The notes beneath the pieces were generated by a model. The model was given only the letters and a program-made list of their open reading frames with translations. It did no database searches and was not told the origin of the DNA. From NCBI RefSeq assembly GCF_024349685.1, contig NZ_AP025944.1, positions 4,594,001 to 4,658,000 of the forward strand: DNA of 64,000 nucleotides, given 5' to 3'. Position 1 is the stretch's first letter. Each line of letters begins with the position of its first letter. Positions 18,750 to 27,654 of this stretch are shown one piece after another. The position numbers were made by a program, and so were the translations under genes. The stretch comes from Pseudomonas sp. LRP2-20. GTDB lineage: Bacteria > Pseudomonadota > Gammaproteobacteria > Pseudomonadales > Pseudomonadaceae.

Positions 18750-20717
18750 ATGTCCACCCTTCTTCAGCACGCCCAGATCGACTGGGACGACCAGGGCCGC
18801 CCCCACTCGCGGCAGTACGACGACGTCTATTTTTCGAAAAACGAAGGCACCGACGAAACCCGCTACGTGTTCCTCGAGCAGACCCGTCTGGCGCAGCGCT
18901 TCGCCGCCCTGGCGCCGCACGCCTGCCTGGTGATCGGCGAGACCGGCTTCGGCACTGGCATGAACTTTTTCTGCGCCTGGCAGCTGTTCGCCGAACAGGC
19001 CCGTGCCGATGCGCGCCTGCATTTCATCAGTGTCGAGAAATACCCGCTTGGCCATGACGACATGGCCCGCGCCATGCGCCTGTGGCCCGAGATGGCGGCC
19101 TTCACCGAGCCGTTCCTGGCGCAGTACGTGGCGGTACACCCTGGCTTCCAGCAGTTCAGCTTCGACCATGGCCGGGTCACCCTGACCCTGCTGATCGGTG
19201 ACGTACTGGAACAACTGCCGCAGCTCGACGCCAGCATCGACGTGTGGTTCCTCGACGGCTTCGCGCCGGCGAAGAACCCCGACATGTGGACCCCTGAGCT
19301 GTTCGCGCAACTGGCGCGACTGGCTCATGCCGGTACCGTGCTGGGTACCTTCACCACCACCGGCTGGGTACGCCGTGGGCTGATCGATGCCGGTTTCACC
19401 ATGAAGAAGATCCCGGGCATCGGCAAGAAGTGGGAGGTGATGAGTGGCGAATACACCGGGCATGCCTGCGCAGCCGTCGCCGCGCCCTGGTACGCCCGCC
19501 CTGCCCCTGTGGCGGGCCCGCGCCAGGCATTGGTGATCGGTGCCGGCCTGGCGGGCAGCGCCAGCGCCGCCAGCCTGGCCGCACGCGGTTGGCAGGTGAC
19601 GGTGCTGGAGCGCCACGCGACACCCGCACAGGAGGCTTCGGGCAACCCGCAGGGCGTGCTGTACCTGAAACTGTCCGCCCATGGCACCGCCCTGTCGCAG
19701 ATGATCCTGGCCGGTTTCGGCTACACCCGGCGCCAGCTGCAGCAGTTGCAGCGTGGCCAGGACTGGGACGCGTGCGGCGTGCTGCAGTTGGCCTTCGACG
19801 GCAAGGAAGGCGAACGCCAGGCCAAGCTCGCCGAAGCCTTCGACAGCAGCCTGCTGCGTGCACTGGAACAGGCTGAAGCCGAGGCGATTGCCGGGGTGGC
19901 GCTGCCTGCGGGCGGCCTGTACTACCCGGAAGGTGGCTGGGTGCACCCTCCCGCCTTGTGCCAGGCGCAGCTGCAGCATCCGGGTATTGCCGTTCAGCTC
20001 CATCAGAACGTGGTCGAGCTGCGCAAGGCCGACGGCCAGTGGCAGGCATGGGATGGCGAGCGTCTGCTGGCCAGTGCGCCGCTGGTGGTGCTGGCCGGGG
20101 CTGCCGATGTGCGCCGTTTCGAACCCTGCGCCCAGCTGCCGCTCAAGCGCATTCGCGGGCAGATCACCCGCCTGCCGGCCACCGACGCCAGCCGCGCATT
20201 GCGCACCGTGGTCTGCGCCGATGGCTACGTCGCACCGCCTCGACAAGGTGAACATACCTTGGGTGCCAGCTTCGACTTCCACAATGACGACCTGAGCCCG
20301 ACAGTAGCCGAGCACCAGGGCAACCTGGCGTTGCTGGACGAGATCTCCACCGACCTGGCCTCGCGCCTGGGTGCAGAGGCACTCGACGCCTCGCTGTTGC
20401 AGGGCCGTGCGGCGTTTCGATGCACCAGCCCCGACTACCTGCCGATTGTCGGGCCGCTGGCCGACCCTGCGATGTTTGCCGAGGCTTATGCCGTGCTCGG
20501 CAAGGATGCGCGGCAGGTGCCAGAGGTGGCGTGCCCGTGGCTGGACGGGTTGTATGTGAACAGTGGGCATGGCTCGCGGGGGTTGATCACGGCACCGTTG
20601 AGTGGCGAGCTGATAGCCGCCTGGGCCAGTGGTGAACCGTTGCCATTGCCGCGCGCGGTGGCGGAGGCCTGCCATCCGAACCGGTTCATGCTGCGCAGGC
20701 TGATTCGCGGGAAGTGA
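18750..20717 (+). CDS. mnmC: Bifunctional tRNA mnm5s2U34 modification enzyme MnmC
   Basis: Completes 5-methylaminomethyl-2-thiouridine at the wobble base. The C-terminal FAD oxidase removes the carboxymethyl group, then the N-terminal methylase adds a methyl group. It has 655 residues. The N-terminal SAM-dependent domain shows VIGETGFGTGMNFF and WFLDGFAPAKNPDMW. The FAD domain starts at about residue 250 with ALVIGAGLAGSASAASLAARGW. EASGNPQGVLYLKLS and NSGHGSRGLITAPLSGE are characteristic. The ATG at 18750 gives the family start MSTLLQHAQIDWDD; the frame is open further upstream but without support. Confidence 0.95.
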   Translation: MSTLLQHAQIDWDDQGRPHSRQYDDVYFSKNEGTDETRYVFLEQTRLAQRFAALAPHACLVIGETGFGTGMNFFCAWQLFAEQARADARLHFISVEKYPLGHDDMARAMRLWPEMAAFTEPFLAQYVAVHPGFQQFSFDHGRVTLTLLIGDVLEQLPQLDASIDVWFLDGFAPAKNPDMWTPELFAQLARLAHAGTVLGTFTTTGWVRRGLIDAGFTMKKIPGIGKKWEVMSGEYTGHACAAVAAPWYARPAPVAGPRQALVIGAGLAGSASAASLAARGWQVTVLERHATPAQEASGNPQGVLYLKLSAHGTALSQMILAGFGYTRRQLQQLQRGQDWDACGVLQLAFDGKEGERQAKLAEAFDSSLLRALEQAEAEAIAGVALPAGGLYYPEGGWVHPPALCQAQLQHPGIAVQLHQNVVELRKADGQWQAWDGERLLASAPLVVLAGAADVRRFEPCAQLPLKRIRGQITRLPATDASRALRTVVCADGYVAPPRQGEHTLGASFDFHNDDLSPTVAEHQGNLALLDEISTDLASRLGAEALDASLLQGRAAFRCTSPDYLPIVGPLADPAMFAEAYAVLGKDARQVPEVACPWLDGLYVNSGHGSRGLITAPLSGELIAAWASGEPLPLPRAVAEACHPNRFMLRRLIRGK

Positions 20718-20762
20718 GTTTGGATTGGGAATGTATGTCGATCGTTATGTGTGGGCATTGAG

Positions 20763-20983
20763 ATCGAGCGCCGTCCGCGCGGCGCTTCGCGAGCTTTGCT
20801 CGCTCCTACGTTTGTTTCGGGCCAGTAACGCCTGTGGGAGGCGCGCGCGACCGCCTGGTTGATACGACGCGTTATCGCGCCATGCGCCAAGGCGTTCGCG
20901 CGCAAATCCCGCAGGAATGACTGGCCGGAAACAAACGTAGGAGCGAGCAAAGCTCGCGAAGCGCCGCGCGGGCGGCGCTCGAT
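20763..20983 (+). repeat. 221-bp palindromic element, copy B
   Basis: Same length and orientation as copy A. Its two arms share the loop GAGCTTTGCTC and the linker base T in GGCGCTTCGCG, while copies A and D have A there. One arm has T in the GCGCCGTCC loop. Sits about 155 bp upstream of asnO. Confidence 0.9.
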
Positions 20984-21087
20984 CTCACAGGCGACACAAA
21001 TTTATCGGCCTACACTCCAAGCCCACTCGCCCTTATAACAGATCGATCTAAAACTCCCACAAACCGCACAGGTCAGTTCCTTACAGG

Positions 21088-21106
21088 GTGCCCTAATCCG
21101 GGGCAC
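21088..21106 (+). promoter_or_regulatory. Leader hairpin before asnO
   Basis: GTGCCC and GGGCAC arms around a 7-base loop, about 30 bases before the asnO start codon. There is no T-run after it, so it is not an intrinsic terminator. A regulatory role is only a possibility. Confidence 0.35.
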
Positions 21107-21138
21107 TCATTCCCCAACGGAAAAACCGGTAAGGACCT

Positions 21139-22926
21139 ATGTGCGGATTAGCAGGAGAGTTGCGTTTCACCCCCATCGATCAAGCCCCTCGCCCAGCCGA
21201 CCTGGCTGCGGTAGAGCGCATCACCCATCACCTGGCGCCCCGCGGCCCCGACGCCTGGGGCTTCCATAGCCAGGGGCCGATCGCCCTCGGCCATCGCCGG
21301 CTGAAGATCATGGACCTGTCCGACGGTTCGGCGCAGCCGATGGTCGACAATACCCTGGGCCTCTCGCTGGCCTTCAACGGTGCCATCTACAACTTCCCCG
21401 AACTGCGCCAGGAGCTGCAGGATCTGGGCTATAGCTTCTGGTCCGACGGCGACACCGAAGTGTTGCTCAAGGGCTATCACGCCTGGGGCGCGGCCTTGCT
21501 GCCCAAGCTCAATGGCATGTTCGCCCTGGCCATCTGGGAGCGCGACAACCAGCGCCTGTTCCTGGCCCGCGACCGCCTCGGAGTCAAGCCGCTGTACCTG
21601 TCGCGCAACGGCGAGCGCCTGCGCTTCGCCTCGACCCTGCCGGCGCTGCTCAAGGGTGGCGACATCGACCCGATGCTCGACCCGGTGGCGCTCAACCACT
21701 ACCTCAACTTCCATGCCGTGGTGCCGGCGCCACGCACGTTGCTGGCCAATGTGCAGAAGCTCGAGCCCGGCACCTGGATGCGTGTCGACCGCCACGGTGA
21801 AGTCGAGCGCCAGACCTGGTGGCAGCTGCACTATGGCCCCAACCCGGACGAACGCGACCTCGACCTGGAAGGCTGGACCACCCGCGTGCTCGACGCCACC
21901 CGCGAGGCGGTGGCGATCCGCCAGCGCGCCGCCGTGGACGTCGGAGTGCTGCTGTCTGGCGGTGTCGATTCCAGCCTGCTGGTCGGCCTGCTGCGCGACG
22001 TCGGCGTGGACGACCTGTCGACCTTCTCCATCGGTTTCGAAGATGCCGGGGGCGAACGCGGTGACGAGTTCCAGTACTCCGACCTGATCGCCAAGCATTA
22101 CGGTACCCGCCACCACCAGCTGCGCATTGCCGAGCACGAGATCATCGAACAGCTGCCGGCGGCCTTCCGTGCCATGAGCGAGCCGATGGTCAGCCACGAC
22201 TGCATCGCCTTCTACCTGCTGTCACGGGAAGTGGCCAAGCATTGCAAGGGCGTGCAGAGCGGCCAGGGCGCCGACGAACTGTTCGCCGGCTACCACTGGT
22301 ACCCGAAGGTGGACGGTGCCGAGGATGCCTTCGCGGCCTACCGTGACGCCTTCTTCGACCGCAGCCATGACGAGTACCGCGATACGGTCCAGCCCTCTTG
22401 GTTGCTGGAAACCGACGCGGCCGGCGACTTCGTCCGCGAGCACTTCGCCCGCCCCGGCGCACCCGATGCCGTGGACAAGGCACTGCGCCTGGACAGCACG
22501 GTGATGCTGGTCGATGACCCGGTCAAACGGGTCGACAACATGACCATGGCCTGGGGCCTGGAGGCGCGTACGCCGTTCCTCGATTACCGCCTGGTCGAAC
22601 TGTCGGCGCGCATTCCGGCACGCTTCAAGCTGCCCGACGGTGGCAAGCAGGTGCTCAAGCAGGCCGCACGGCGGGTGATCCCCCACGAGGTGATCGACCG
22701 CAAGAAGGGTTACTTCCCGGTGCCCGGCCTCAAGCACCTGGAAGGCGCGACCCTGGGCTGGGTGCGCGACCTGCTGACCGACCCGAGCCAGGACCGCGGC
22801 TTGTTCAAGCCGGCCATGATCGACCGCCTGCTGAGCAACCCGCACGGCCAGCTCACCCCGCTGCGCGGCTCCAAGCTGTGGCAACTGGCGGCCCTTAACC
22901 TGTGGCTCAGCGAACAAGGAATCTGA
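21139..22926 (+). CDS. asnO: N-acetylglutaminylglutamine amidotransferase (asparagine synthetase-like)
   Basis: Amidates N-acetylglutaminylglutamine to the osmoprotectant dipeptide NAGGN amide. It has 595 residues: an N-terminal class II glutaminase with Cys after the initiator Met (MCGLAGELRF), HRGP-equivalent APRGPDAWG and the NGAIYN motif; then a synthetase domain with the PP-loop SGGVDSSLL and QGADELFAGY. It resembles AsnB but differs in sequence context. The specific call rests on ngg starting three bases after its stop and the M42 peptidase further on, a set known from P. aeruginosa and Sinorhizobium. AAGGA precedes the ATG closely. Expected to be osmotically induced. Confidence 0.92.
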   Translation: MCGLAGELRFTPIDQAPRPADLAAVERITHHLAPRGPDAWGFHSQGPIALGHRRLKIMDLSDGSAQPMVDNTLGLSLAFNGAIYNFPELRQELQDLGYSFWSDGDTEVLLKGYHAWGAALLPKLNGMFALAIWERDNQRLFLARDRLGVKPLYLSRNGERLRFASTLPALLKGGDIDPMLDPVALNHYLNFHAVVPAPRTLLANVQKLEPGTWMRVDRHGEVERQTWWQLHYGPNPDERDLDLEGWTTRVLDATREAVAIRQRAAVDVGVLLSGGVDSSLLVGLLRDVGVDDLSTFSIGFEDAGGERGDEFQYSDLIAKHYGTRHHQLRIAEHEIIEQLPAAFRAMSEPMVSHDCIAFYLLSREVAKHCKGVQSGQGADELFAGYHWYPKVDGAEDAFAAYRDAFFDRSHDEYRDTVQPSWLLETDAAGDFVREHFARPGAPDAVDKALRLDSTVMLVDDPVKRVDNMTMAWGLEARTPFLDYRLVELSARIPARFKLPDGGKQVLKQAARRVIPHEVIDRKKGYFPVPGLKHLEGATLGWVRDLLTDPSQDRGLFKPAMIDRLLSNPHGQLTPLRGSKLWQLAALNLWLSEQGI

Positions 22927-22929
22927 CCG

Positions 22930-24675
22930 ATGAAAGCCCACGAAATCGCTTACGGTCAGCGCTTGCTGCGCGGCCAGGCGCCGTCCTACGAGCGCCTGCA
23001 GGCGCGCCTGGCCGGCGACGGCAGCGAGCCCCACGACCAGCCGCGAGCCTTGCACTGTGGCTGGGGGCGCCTGCTGATCGGCCATACCTACCCGGACGCC
23101 GCCAGCCTGGCGGCCGCGCTGCAGGACGAACGCCCCGGCGAGCGCGACATCGCCTTGTACGTGGCCGCGCCACAGCAGCTGCTGGCCCAGGCACCGCAGC
23201 AACTGTTCCTCGACCCGTCCGACACCTTGCGCCTGTGGTTCACCGACTACCGCCCGGCGCAGCGGGTGTTCCGCGGCTTCCGCGTGCGCCGGGCGCAAAA
23301 CCCCGGCGACTGGCAGGCGATCAACACCCTGTACCAGGCCCGCGGCATGCTGCCGGTCGACCCCGAATTGGTCACCCCGCGCCACCTCGGTGGCCCGGTG
23401 TACTGGCTGGCCGAAGATGACGACAGCGGCGCGGTGATCGGCAGTGTCATGGGCCTGAACCACAGCAAGGCGTTCGACGACCCGGAACACGGCAGCAGCC
23501 TGTGGTGCCTGGCGGTGGACCCGCAGTGCACCCGCCCAGGCGTCGGCGAGGTGCTGGTGCGCCACCTGATCGAGCACTTCATGAGCCGTGGCCTGGCCTA
23601 CCTCGACCTGTCGGTGCTGCACGACAACCGCCAGGCCAAGCGCCTGTACGACAAACTAGGCTTCCGCAACCTGCCAACCTTCGCGGTCAAACGCAGGAAC
23701 GGCATCAACCAGCAGCTGTTCCTCGGTCCAGGCCCGGAAGCCACCCTGACCCCCTACGCTCGCATCATCGTCGACGAGGCCTTGCGCCGTGGTATCGAGG
23801 TACAGGTGGATGATGCTGCCGCTGGGCTGTTCACCCTGAGCCTGGGCGGGCGGCGCATCCGCTGCCGCGAGTCGTTGAGCGACCTGACCAGCGCCGTGAC
23901 CATGACCCTGTGCCAGGACAAGCGCCTGACCCAGCAGGCCCTGCACGCCGCCGGGCTGCAGGTGCCGGCGCAGCAGCTGGCCGGCAATGCCGACGACAAC
24001 CTGGCGTTTCTCGACGAGCATGGCGCGGTGGTGGTCAAACCGGTGGATGGCGAACAGGGCCAGGGCGTGGCGGTCAATCTCACCTGCATCGAGGACGTGA
24101 CCCAGGCCGTGGAAAACGCCCGCCGCTTCGACAGCCGCGTGCTGCTGGAGAGCTTCCATGCCGGCTGCGACCTGCGCATCCTGGTGATTGGCTATGAGGT
24201 GGTGGCAGCAGCGATTCGCCACCCGGCCCAGGTGATCGGTGATGGCACGCACAGCGTCCGCCAGCTCATCGAGGCACAGAGCCGTCGGCGCCAGGCAGCA
24301 ACTGATGGCGAAAGCCGCATCCCGCTGGATGACGAAACCGAGCGCACCCTGAGTGGCGCGGGCCTGGGCTACGACGATGTGCTGCCGGCAGGCCAGCGTC
24401 TGGCTGTGCGGCGCACGGCCAACCTGCATACCGGTGGCACTCTGGAAGACGTCACCGAGCGCCTGCACCCGGTGCTTGCCGATGCCGCCGTGCGGGCGGC
24501 GCGGGCGCTGGAAATCCCTGTGGTAGGCCTGGATTTCATGGTTCGCGATGCCGAACACCCGGATTACGTGATCATCGAAGCCAACGAACGCGCCGGCCTG
24601 GCCAACCATGAACCGCAGCCGACGGCTGAACGGTTTGTCGACCTGCTGTTCCCGCATAGCCGGGCCATAGCGTGA
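22930..24675 (+). CDS. ngg: N-acetylglutaminylglutamine synthetase (GNAT plus ATP-grasp fusion)
   Basis: Makes N-acetylglutaminylglutamine, the precursor of NAGGN. It has 581 residues in two parts. An N-terminal GNAT acetyltransferase spans about 115-260, with the acetyl-CoA loop region VDPQCTRPGVGEVLVRHLIEHF. A C-terminal ATP-grasp ligase spans about 300-575, with VVKPVDGEQGQGV, LLESFHAGCDLRILVIGYEV and the late metal-binding VVGLDFMVRD and IIEANERAGLANH. The fusion suits an enzyme that both acetylates and joins glutamines. It starts three bases after asnO and the two are clearly one transcription unit. Confidence 0.92.
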   Translation: MKAHEIAYGQRLLRGQAPSYERLQARLAGDGSEPHDQPRALHCGWGRLLIGHTYPDAASLAAALQDERPGERDIALYVAAPQQLLAQAPQQLFLDPSDTLRLWFTDYRPAQRVFRGFRVRRAQNPGDWQAINTLYQARGMLPVDPELVTPRHLGGPVYWLAEDDDSGAVIGSVMGLNHSKAFDDPEHGSSLWCLAVDPQCTRPGVGEVLVRHLIEHFMSRGLAYLDLSVLHDNRQAKRLYDKLGFRNLPTFAVKRRNGINQQLFLGPGPEATLTPYARIIVDEALRRGIEVQVDDAAAGLFTLSLGGRRIRCRESLSDLTSAVTMTLCQDKRLTQQALHAAGLQVPAQQLAGNADDNLAFLDEHGAVVVKPVDGEQGQGVAVNLTCIEDVTQAVENARRFDSRVLLESFHAGCDLRILVIGYEVVAAAIRHPAQVIGDGTHSVRQLIEAQSRRRQAATDGESRIPLDDETERTLSGAGLGYDDVLPAGQRLAVRRTANLHTGGTLEDVTERLHPVLADAAVRAARALEIPVVGLDFMVRDAEHPDYVIIEANERAGLANHEPQPTAERFVDLLFPHSRAIA

Positions 24676-24693
24676 GTTTGTGGTGGGGCGAAT

Positions 24694-24914
24694 ATCGAGC
24701 GCCGCCCGCGCGGCGCTTCGCGAGCTGCGCTCGCTCCTACGTTTGTTTCGGGCCAGTAATGCCTGTGGCAGGCGCGCGCGGCCGCCTTGTTGGTACGACG
24801 CGATATCGTGCCAAGCACCAAGGCATTCGCGCGCAAATCCCCCAGGATTAATTGGCCAGAAACAAACGTAGGAGCGAGCGCAGCTCGCGAAGCGCCGCGC
24901 GGGCGGCGCTCGAT
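24694..24914 (+). repeat. 221-bp palindromic element, copy C
   Basis: Same length and orientation as A and B, lying between ngg and the M42 peptidase inside the NAGGN gene set. Its arms are identical over the first ~55 bases. The small inner hairpin is GTGC-CAA-GCAC where A and B have GCGC-CAT-GCGC, a compensatory double change. Confidence 0.9.
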
Positions 24915-24946
24915 ATCCGCCCCACCTTGTTACCCAAGGAGTACCC

Positions 24947-26131
24947 ATGACCGAACGACTCCCCGAACCCGACCTCGATTACATGAAGCGCGTCCTGCTG
25001 GAGATGCTCGCCATCCCCAGCCCGACCGGCTTCACCGACACCATCGTGCGCTACGTGGCCGAACGCCTGGACGAACTGGGCATCCCCTTTGAACTGACCC
25101 GCCGCGGCACCATTCGCGCCACCCTCAAGGGCCGGCAGAGTTCGCCCGACCGCGCCGTCTCGGCCCACCTCGACACCATCGGCGCCAGCGTGCGCCAGTT
25201 GCAGGACAACGGCCGCCTGGCCCTGGCCCCGGTGGGCTGCTGGTCAAGCCGCTTCGCCGAGGGCAGCCGGGTCAGCGTGTTCACCGACACCGGTGTTTTG
25301 CGCGGCAGCGTGTTGCCGCTGATGGCCAGCGGGCACGCCTTCAACACCGCGATCGACCAGATGCCGATCAGCTGGGAACACGTCGAGGTGCGCCTGGACG
25401 CCTATTGCACCACCCGCGCCGATTGTGAGGCGCTGGGCATTGCCATCGGTGACTTCGTCGCCTTCGACCCACTGCCGGAGTTCACCGAAAGCGGCCACAT
25501 CAGCGCCCGCCACCTGGACGACAAGGCCGGCGTCGCGGCCCTGCTGGCCGCACTCAAGGCAGTGGTGGAAAGCGGCCGCCAGCCACTGATCGACTGCCAC
25601 CCGCTGTTTACCATCACCGAGGAAACCGGCTCTGGCGCGGCCGCCGCCCTGCCCTGGGACGTCAGCGAGTTCGTCGGCATCGACATCGCCCCGGTCGCCC
25701 CCGGCCAGGCTTCCAGCGAGCATGCCGTGAGCGTGGCCATGCAGGATTCTTCCGGGCCGTACGATTACCACCTGTCACGCCACCTGCTGAAGCTGGCCGG
25801 CGACCAGGATGTGCCGGTACGCCGCGACCTGTTCCGCTATTACTTCAGCGATGCGCACTCGGCCGTGACCGCCGGGCATGACATTCGCACCGCTTTGGTG
25901 GCGTTCGGCTGCGATGCCACCCATGGCTACGAGCGTACCCATATCGACAGCCTGGCCGCGCTCAGCCGGCTGCTTTCGGCCTACCTGCTCAGCCCACCAG
26001 TGTTCGCCAGCGACTCGCAACCGGCCAATGCCTCGCTCGAGCGCTTCAGCCACCAGTTGGAGCACGATGCGCAGATGGAGAGCGACACCCGGGTGCCGGC
26101 TGTGGACAGCCTGGTAGGAAACAAAAGCTGA
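24947..26131 (+). CDS. M42-family peptidase of the NAGGN osmoprotectant system
   Basis: A 394-residue metallopeptidase of the M42/M20-like fold. Candidate metal ligands lie in SAHLDTIGA (His, Asp), HLDDKAGVAALLAAL (Asp) and ITEETGSGAAAALPW (Glu-Glu). FVGIDIAPV and GHDIRTALVAFGCDATHGYERTH carry the later ligands. The conserved link with asnO-ngg suggests it trims or turns over the osmolyte dipeptide, but its true substrate is not established. It is 271 bp from ngg, a gap almost filled by the 221-bp repeat. Confidence 0.9.
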   Translation: MTERLPEPDLDYMKRVLLEMLAIPSPTGFTDTIVRYVAERLDELGIPFELTRRGTIRATLKGRQSSPDRAVSAHLDTIGASVRQLQDNGRLALAPVGCWSSRFAEGSRVSVFTDTGVLRGSVLPLMASGHAFNTAIDQMPISWEHVEVRLDAYCTTRADCEALGIAIGDFVAFDPLPEFTESGHISARHLDDKAGVAALLAALKAVVESGRQPLIDCHPLFTITEETGSGAAAALPWDVSEFVGIDIAPVAPGQASSEHAVSVAMQDSSGPYDYHLSRHLLKLAGDQDVPVRRDLFRYYFSDAHSAVTAGHDIRTALVAFGCDATHGYERTHIDSLAALSRLLSAYLLSPPVFASDSQPANASLERFSHQLEHDAQMESDTRVPAVDSLVGNKS

Positions 26132-26186
26132 TGGCCGTGGAATCGCGTAGCATGCAGCCATTCATGACCAAGACCGTGCGCTGCCC

Positions 26187-26414
26187 ATGCTGATCCCCTA
26201 CGACCAATTGCAAGCCGAAACCCTGACCCGCCTGATCGAGGACTTCGTCACCCGCGACGGCACCGACAACGGCGACGACACCCCGCTGGAAACCCGTGTG
26301 CTGCGGGTACGCCAGGCATTGGCCAAGGGCCAGGCGTTCATCCTGTTCGACCTGGAAAGCCAACAGTGCCAGTTGCTGGCCAAGCACGACGTGCCCCGCG
26401 AGCTGCTCGACTGA
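26187..26414 (+). CDS. yheU: YheU-family small protein (UPF0270)
   Basis: A 75-residue protein starting MLIPYDQLQAETLTRLIEDF with the acidic stretch RDGTDNGDD and the late GQAFILFDLESQQCQLL. This is the UPF0270/YheU pattern: a small, highly conserved gammaproteobacterial protein of unknown function. It lies 55 bp after the M42 gene on the same strand. Confidence 0.9.
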   Translation: MLIPYDQLQAETLTRLIEDFVTRDGTDNGDDTPLETRVLRVRQALAKGQAFILFDLESQQCQLLAKHDVPRELLD

Positions 26415-26420
26415 CAGCTC

Positions 26421-26518
26421 CGGCCTTTTCGCGGCTGAAGCCGCTCCCACAGGCACAGTACAGGTCTAAGGCCTAAGGTGATCCCTGTGGGAGCGGTTTC
26501 AGCCGCGAAGAGGCCGGA
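26421..26518. repeat. REP pair (inverted), CGGCTGAAGCCG type
   Basis: Inverted copies with the core GCGGCTGAAGCCGCTCCCAC and mirror GGGAGCGGTTTCAGCCGC, ending AAGAGGCCGG. It separates convergent yheU and rsmI. Confidence 0.88.
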
Positions 26519-26527
26519 GCAGGCTGG

Positions 26528-26716
26528 TCAGGGCTGATCAGCCTTGCACGCCTGCGCTGCCTTGATCCGCCGATACACCTCGGCCCGGTGCACCGGCACC
26601 TTGCGCGGTGCTTCCACGCCAAAGCGCACCATGCCATTGCGCGACTCCACTACCTTGATCCGAATATCGTCACCAATGGTGATGACTTCGCCGACTTCAC
26701 GCCCGATCACCAACAT
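26528..26716 (-). CDS. rsmI: CsrA/RsmA-family RNA-binding regulator
   Basis: A small post-transcriptional regulator that binds GGA motifs near ribosome sites and is titrated by RsmY/Z-type sRNAs. The 62 residues begin MLVIGREVGEVITIGDDIRI, and the RNA-contact block APRKVPVHRAEVYRRI keeps the key Val-His-Arg. The first strand reads VIGRE rather than the usual ILTRR, so it is a divergent paralogue. Its place in this gene order matches, as I recall, P. putida RsmI. I chose the ATG at 26716 because GAGGA is seven bases upstream; longer frames have no support. Its own leader carries two GGA motifs. Confidence 0.88.
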   Translation of the reverse strand: MLVIGREVGEVITIGDDIRIKVVESRNGMVRFGVEAPRKVPVHRAEVYRRIKAAQACKADQP

Positions 26717-26844
26717 GCTCCGGTCCTCTCGCAACAGGAAAAAACCGCAGCGTGCTTGGGGATATTCGTCTGGACAATACTTCGCCAGCAATTCAGAGCG
26801 AACCTACAAGGGTTGGTAATTTCTCCTACAGACAACTCCTACAA

Positions 26845-27654
26845 TCAGCGCGACTGCGCCTTGGCCCGCATCTTGACCGCCATGTCTGCCATCTCGTCAT
26901 ACAGCCGCTCCGGCGCCTGACGCTTGAGTTGCCAGGCCTGGCGCCCGGCTTCATGGGGCAGGATCAGAAACTCGCCCGCCGCAACCTGCTGGTGGATGTA
27001 GTCGGCGATATCCGCCGCGCTGATCGGCGAGCCTTCCAGCAGCTTGCCGACTTGGGCCTTCATCGCTGGGTTCGGCCCGCGGAACGACTCCAGCAGGTTG
27101 GTCTGGAAGAACGACGGGCACACACAGTGCACCGCCACTTCCAGCTGGCGCAATTCCACCAGCAGGCTTTCCGACAGCGCCAGCACACCGGCCTTGGCCA
27201 CGTTGTAGTTGCTCATCCCCGGCCCCTGCATCAGCGCCGCCATGGAGGCGACGTTGATGATTCGCCCCTTGCTGCGCTCAAGCTGTGGCAGGAACGCCTT
27301 GCAACCTTTGACCACGCCCATCAGGTTGACCGCGATCTGCCAGTCCCAGTCTTCCAGCGACAGCTCGGCGAAGAAGCCGCCCGAGGCGACGCCGGCGTTG
27401 TTGACGATCACATCGATGCCGCCGAATTTTTCTTCGCAGGCCTGGGCCAGGGCGGTGAGCTGGCTGTAGTCGCGCACGTCGCAGCGCTGGACGAAGCCCT
27501 CGCCGCCCGCAGCCCGCACCAGCGCCAGGGTTTCGCGCAGGCCAGCCTCGTTGACATCAGCCAGCGCCAGGCGCCAGCCCTCGCGCGCCCAGCGCAGGGC
27601 GATCTCGCGGCCCAGGCCCGAGCCGGCGCCAGTGATCATGATGCGGTTTTGCAT
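26845..27654 (-). CDS. SDR-family oxidoreductase
   Basis: Classical short-chain dehydrogenase of 269 residues. The cofactor motif is ITGAGSGLG at about residues 7-15, then VNNAGVASGG, catalytic Ser in NVASMAAL and YNVAK (Tyr and Lys). It has the CPSFFQTNLLESF region and a C-terminal extension of about 40 residues. The substrate is unknown. The ATG at 27654 is the first that gives the expected N-terminus MQNRIMITGAG. Confidence 0.88.
   Translation of the reverse strand: MQNRIMITGAGSGLGREIALRWAREGWRLALADVNEAGLRETLALVRAAGGEGFVQRCDVRDYSQLTALAQACEEKFGGIDVIVNNAGVASGGFFAELSLEDWDWQIAVNLMGVVKGCKAFLPQLERSKGRIINVASMAALMQGPGMSNYNVAKAGVLALSESLLVELRQLEVAVHCVCPSFFQTNLLESFRGPNPAMKAQVGKLLEGSPISAADIADYIHQQVAAGEFLILPHEAGRQAWQLKRQAPERLYDEMADMAVKMRAKAQSR

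Larger units (their letters stand above)
20718..21138. other. Upstream region of the NAGGN osmolyte operon
   Basis: A 421-base gap holding the 221-bp element copy B (20763-20983) and then about 155 bases of leader before asnO. The leader has a 6-bp hairpin at 21088-21106. No clear sigma-70 promoter was identified and no gene was seen. Confidence 0.6.

Noticed and set aside
18252..20675. 807-codon minus-strand frame over mnmC and part of pap
   Set aside because: Crosses two certain genes and has no recognisable domain.
21139..22926. Ordinary asparagine synthetase AsnB
   Set aside because: Three-base spacing to the ngg fusion gene and the nearby M42 peptidase fit the NAGGN amidotransferase.
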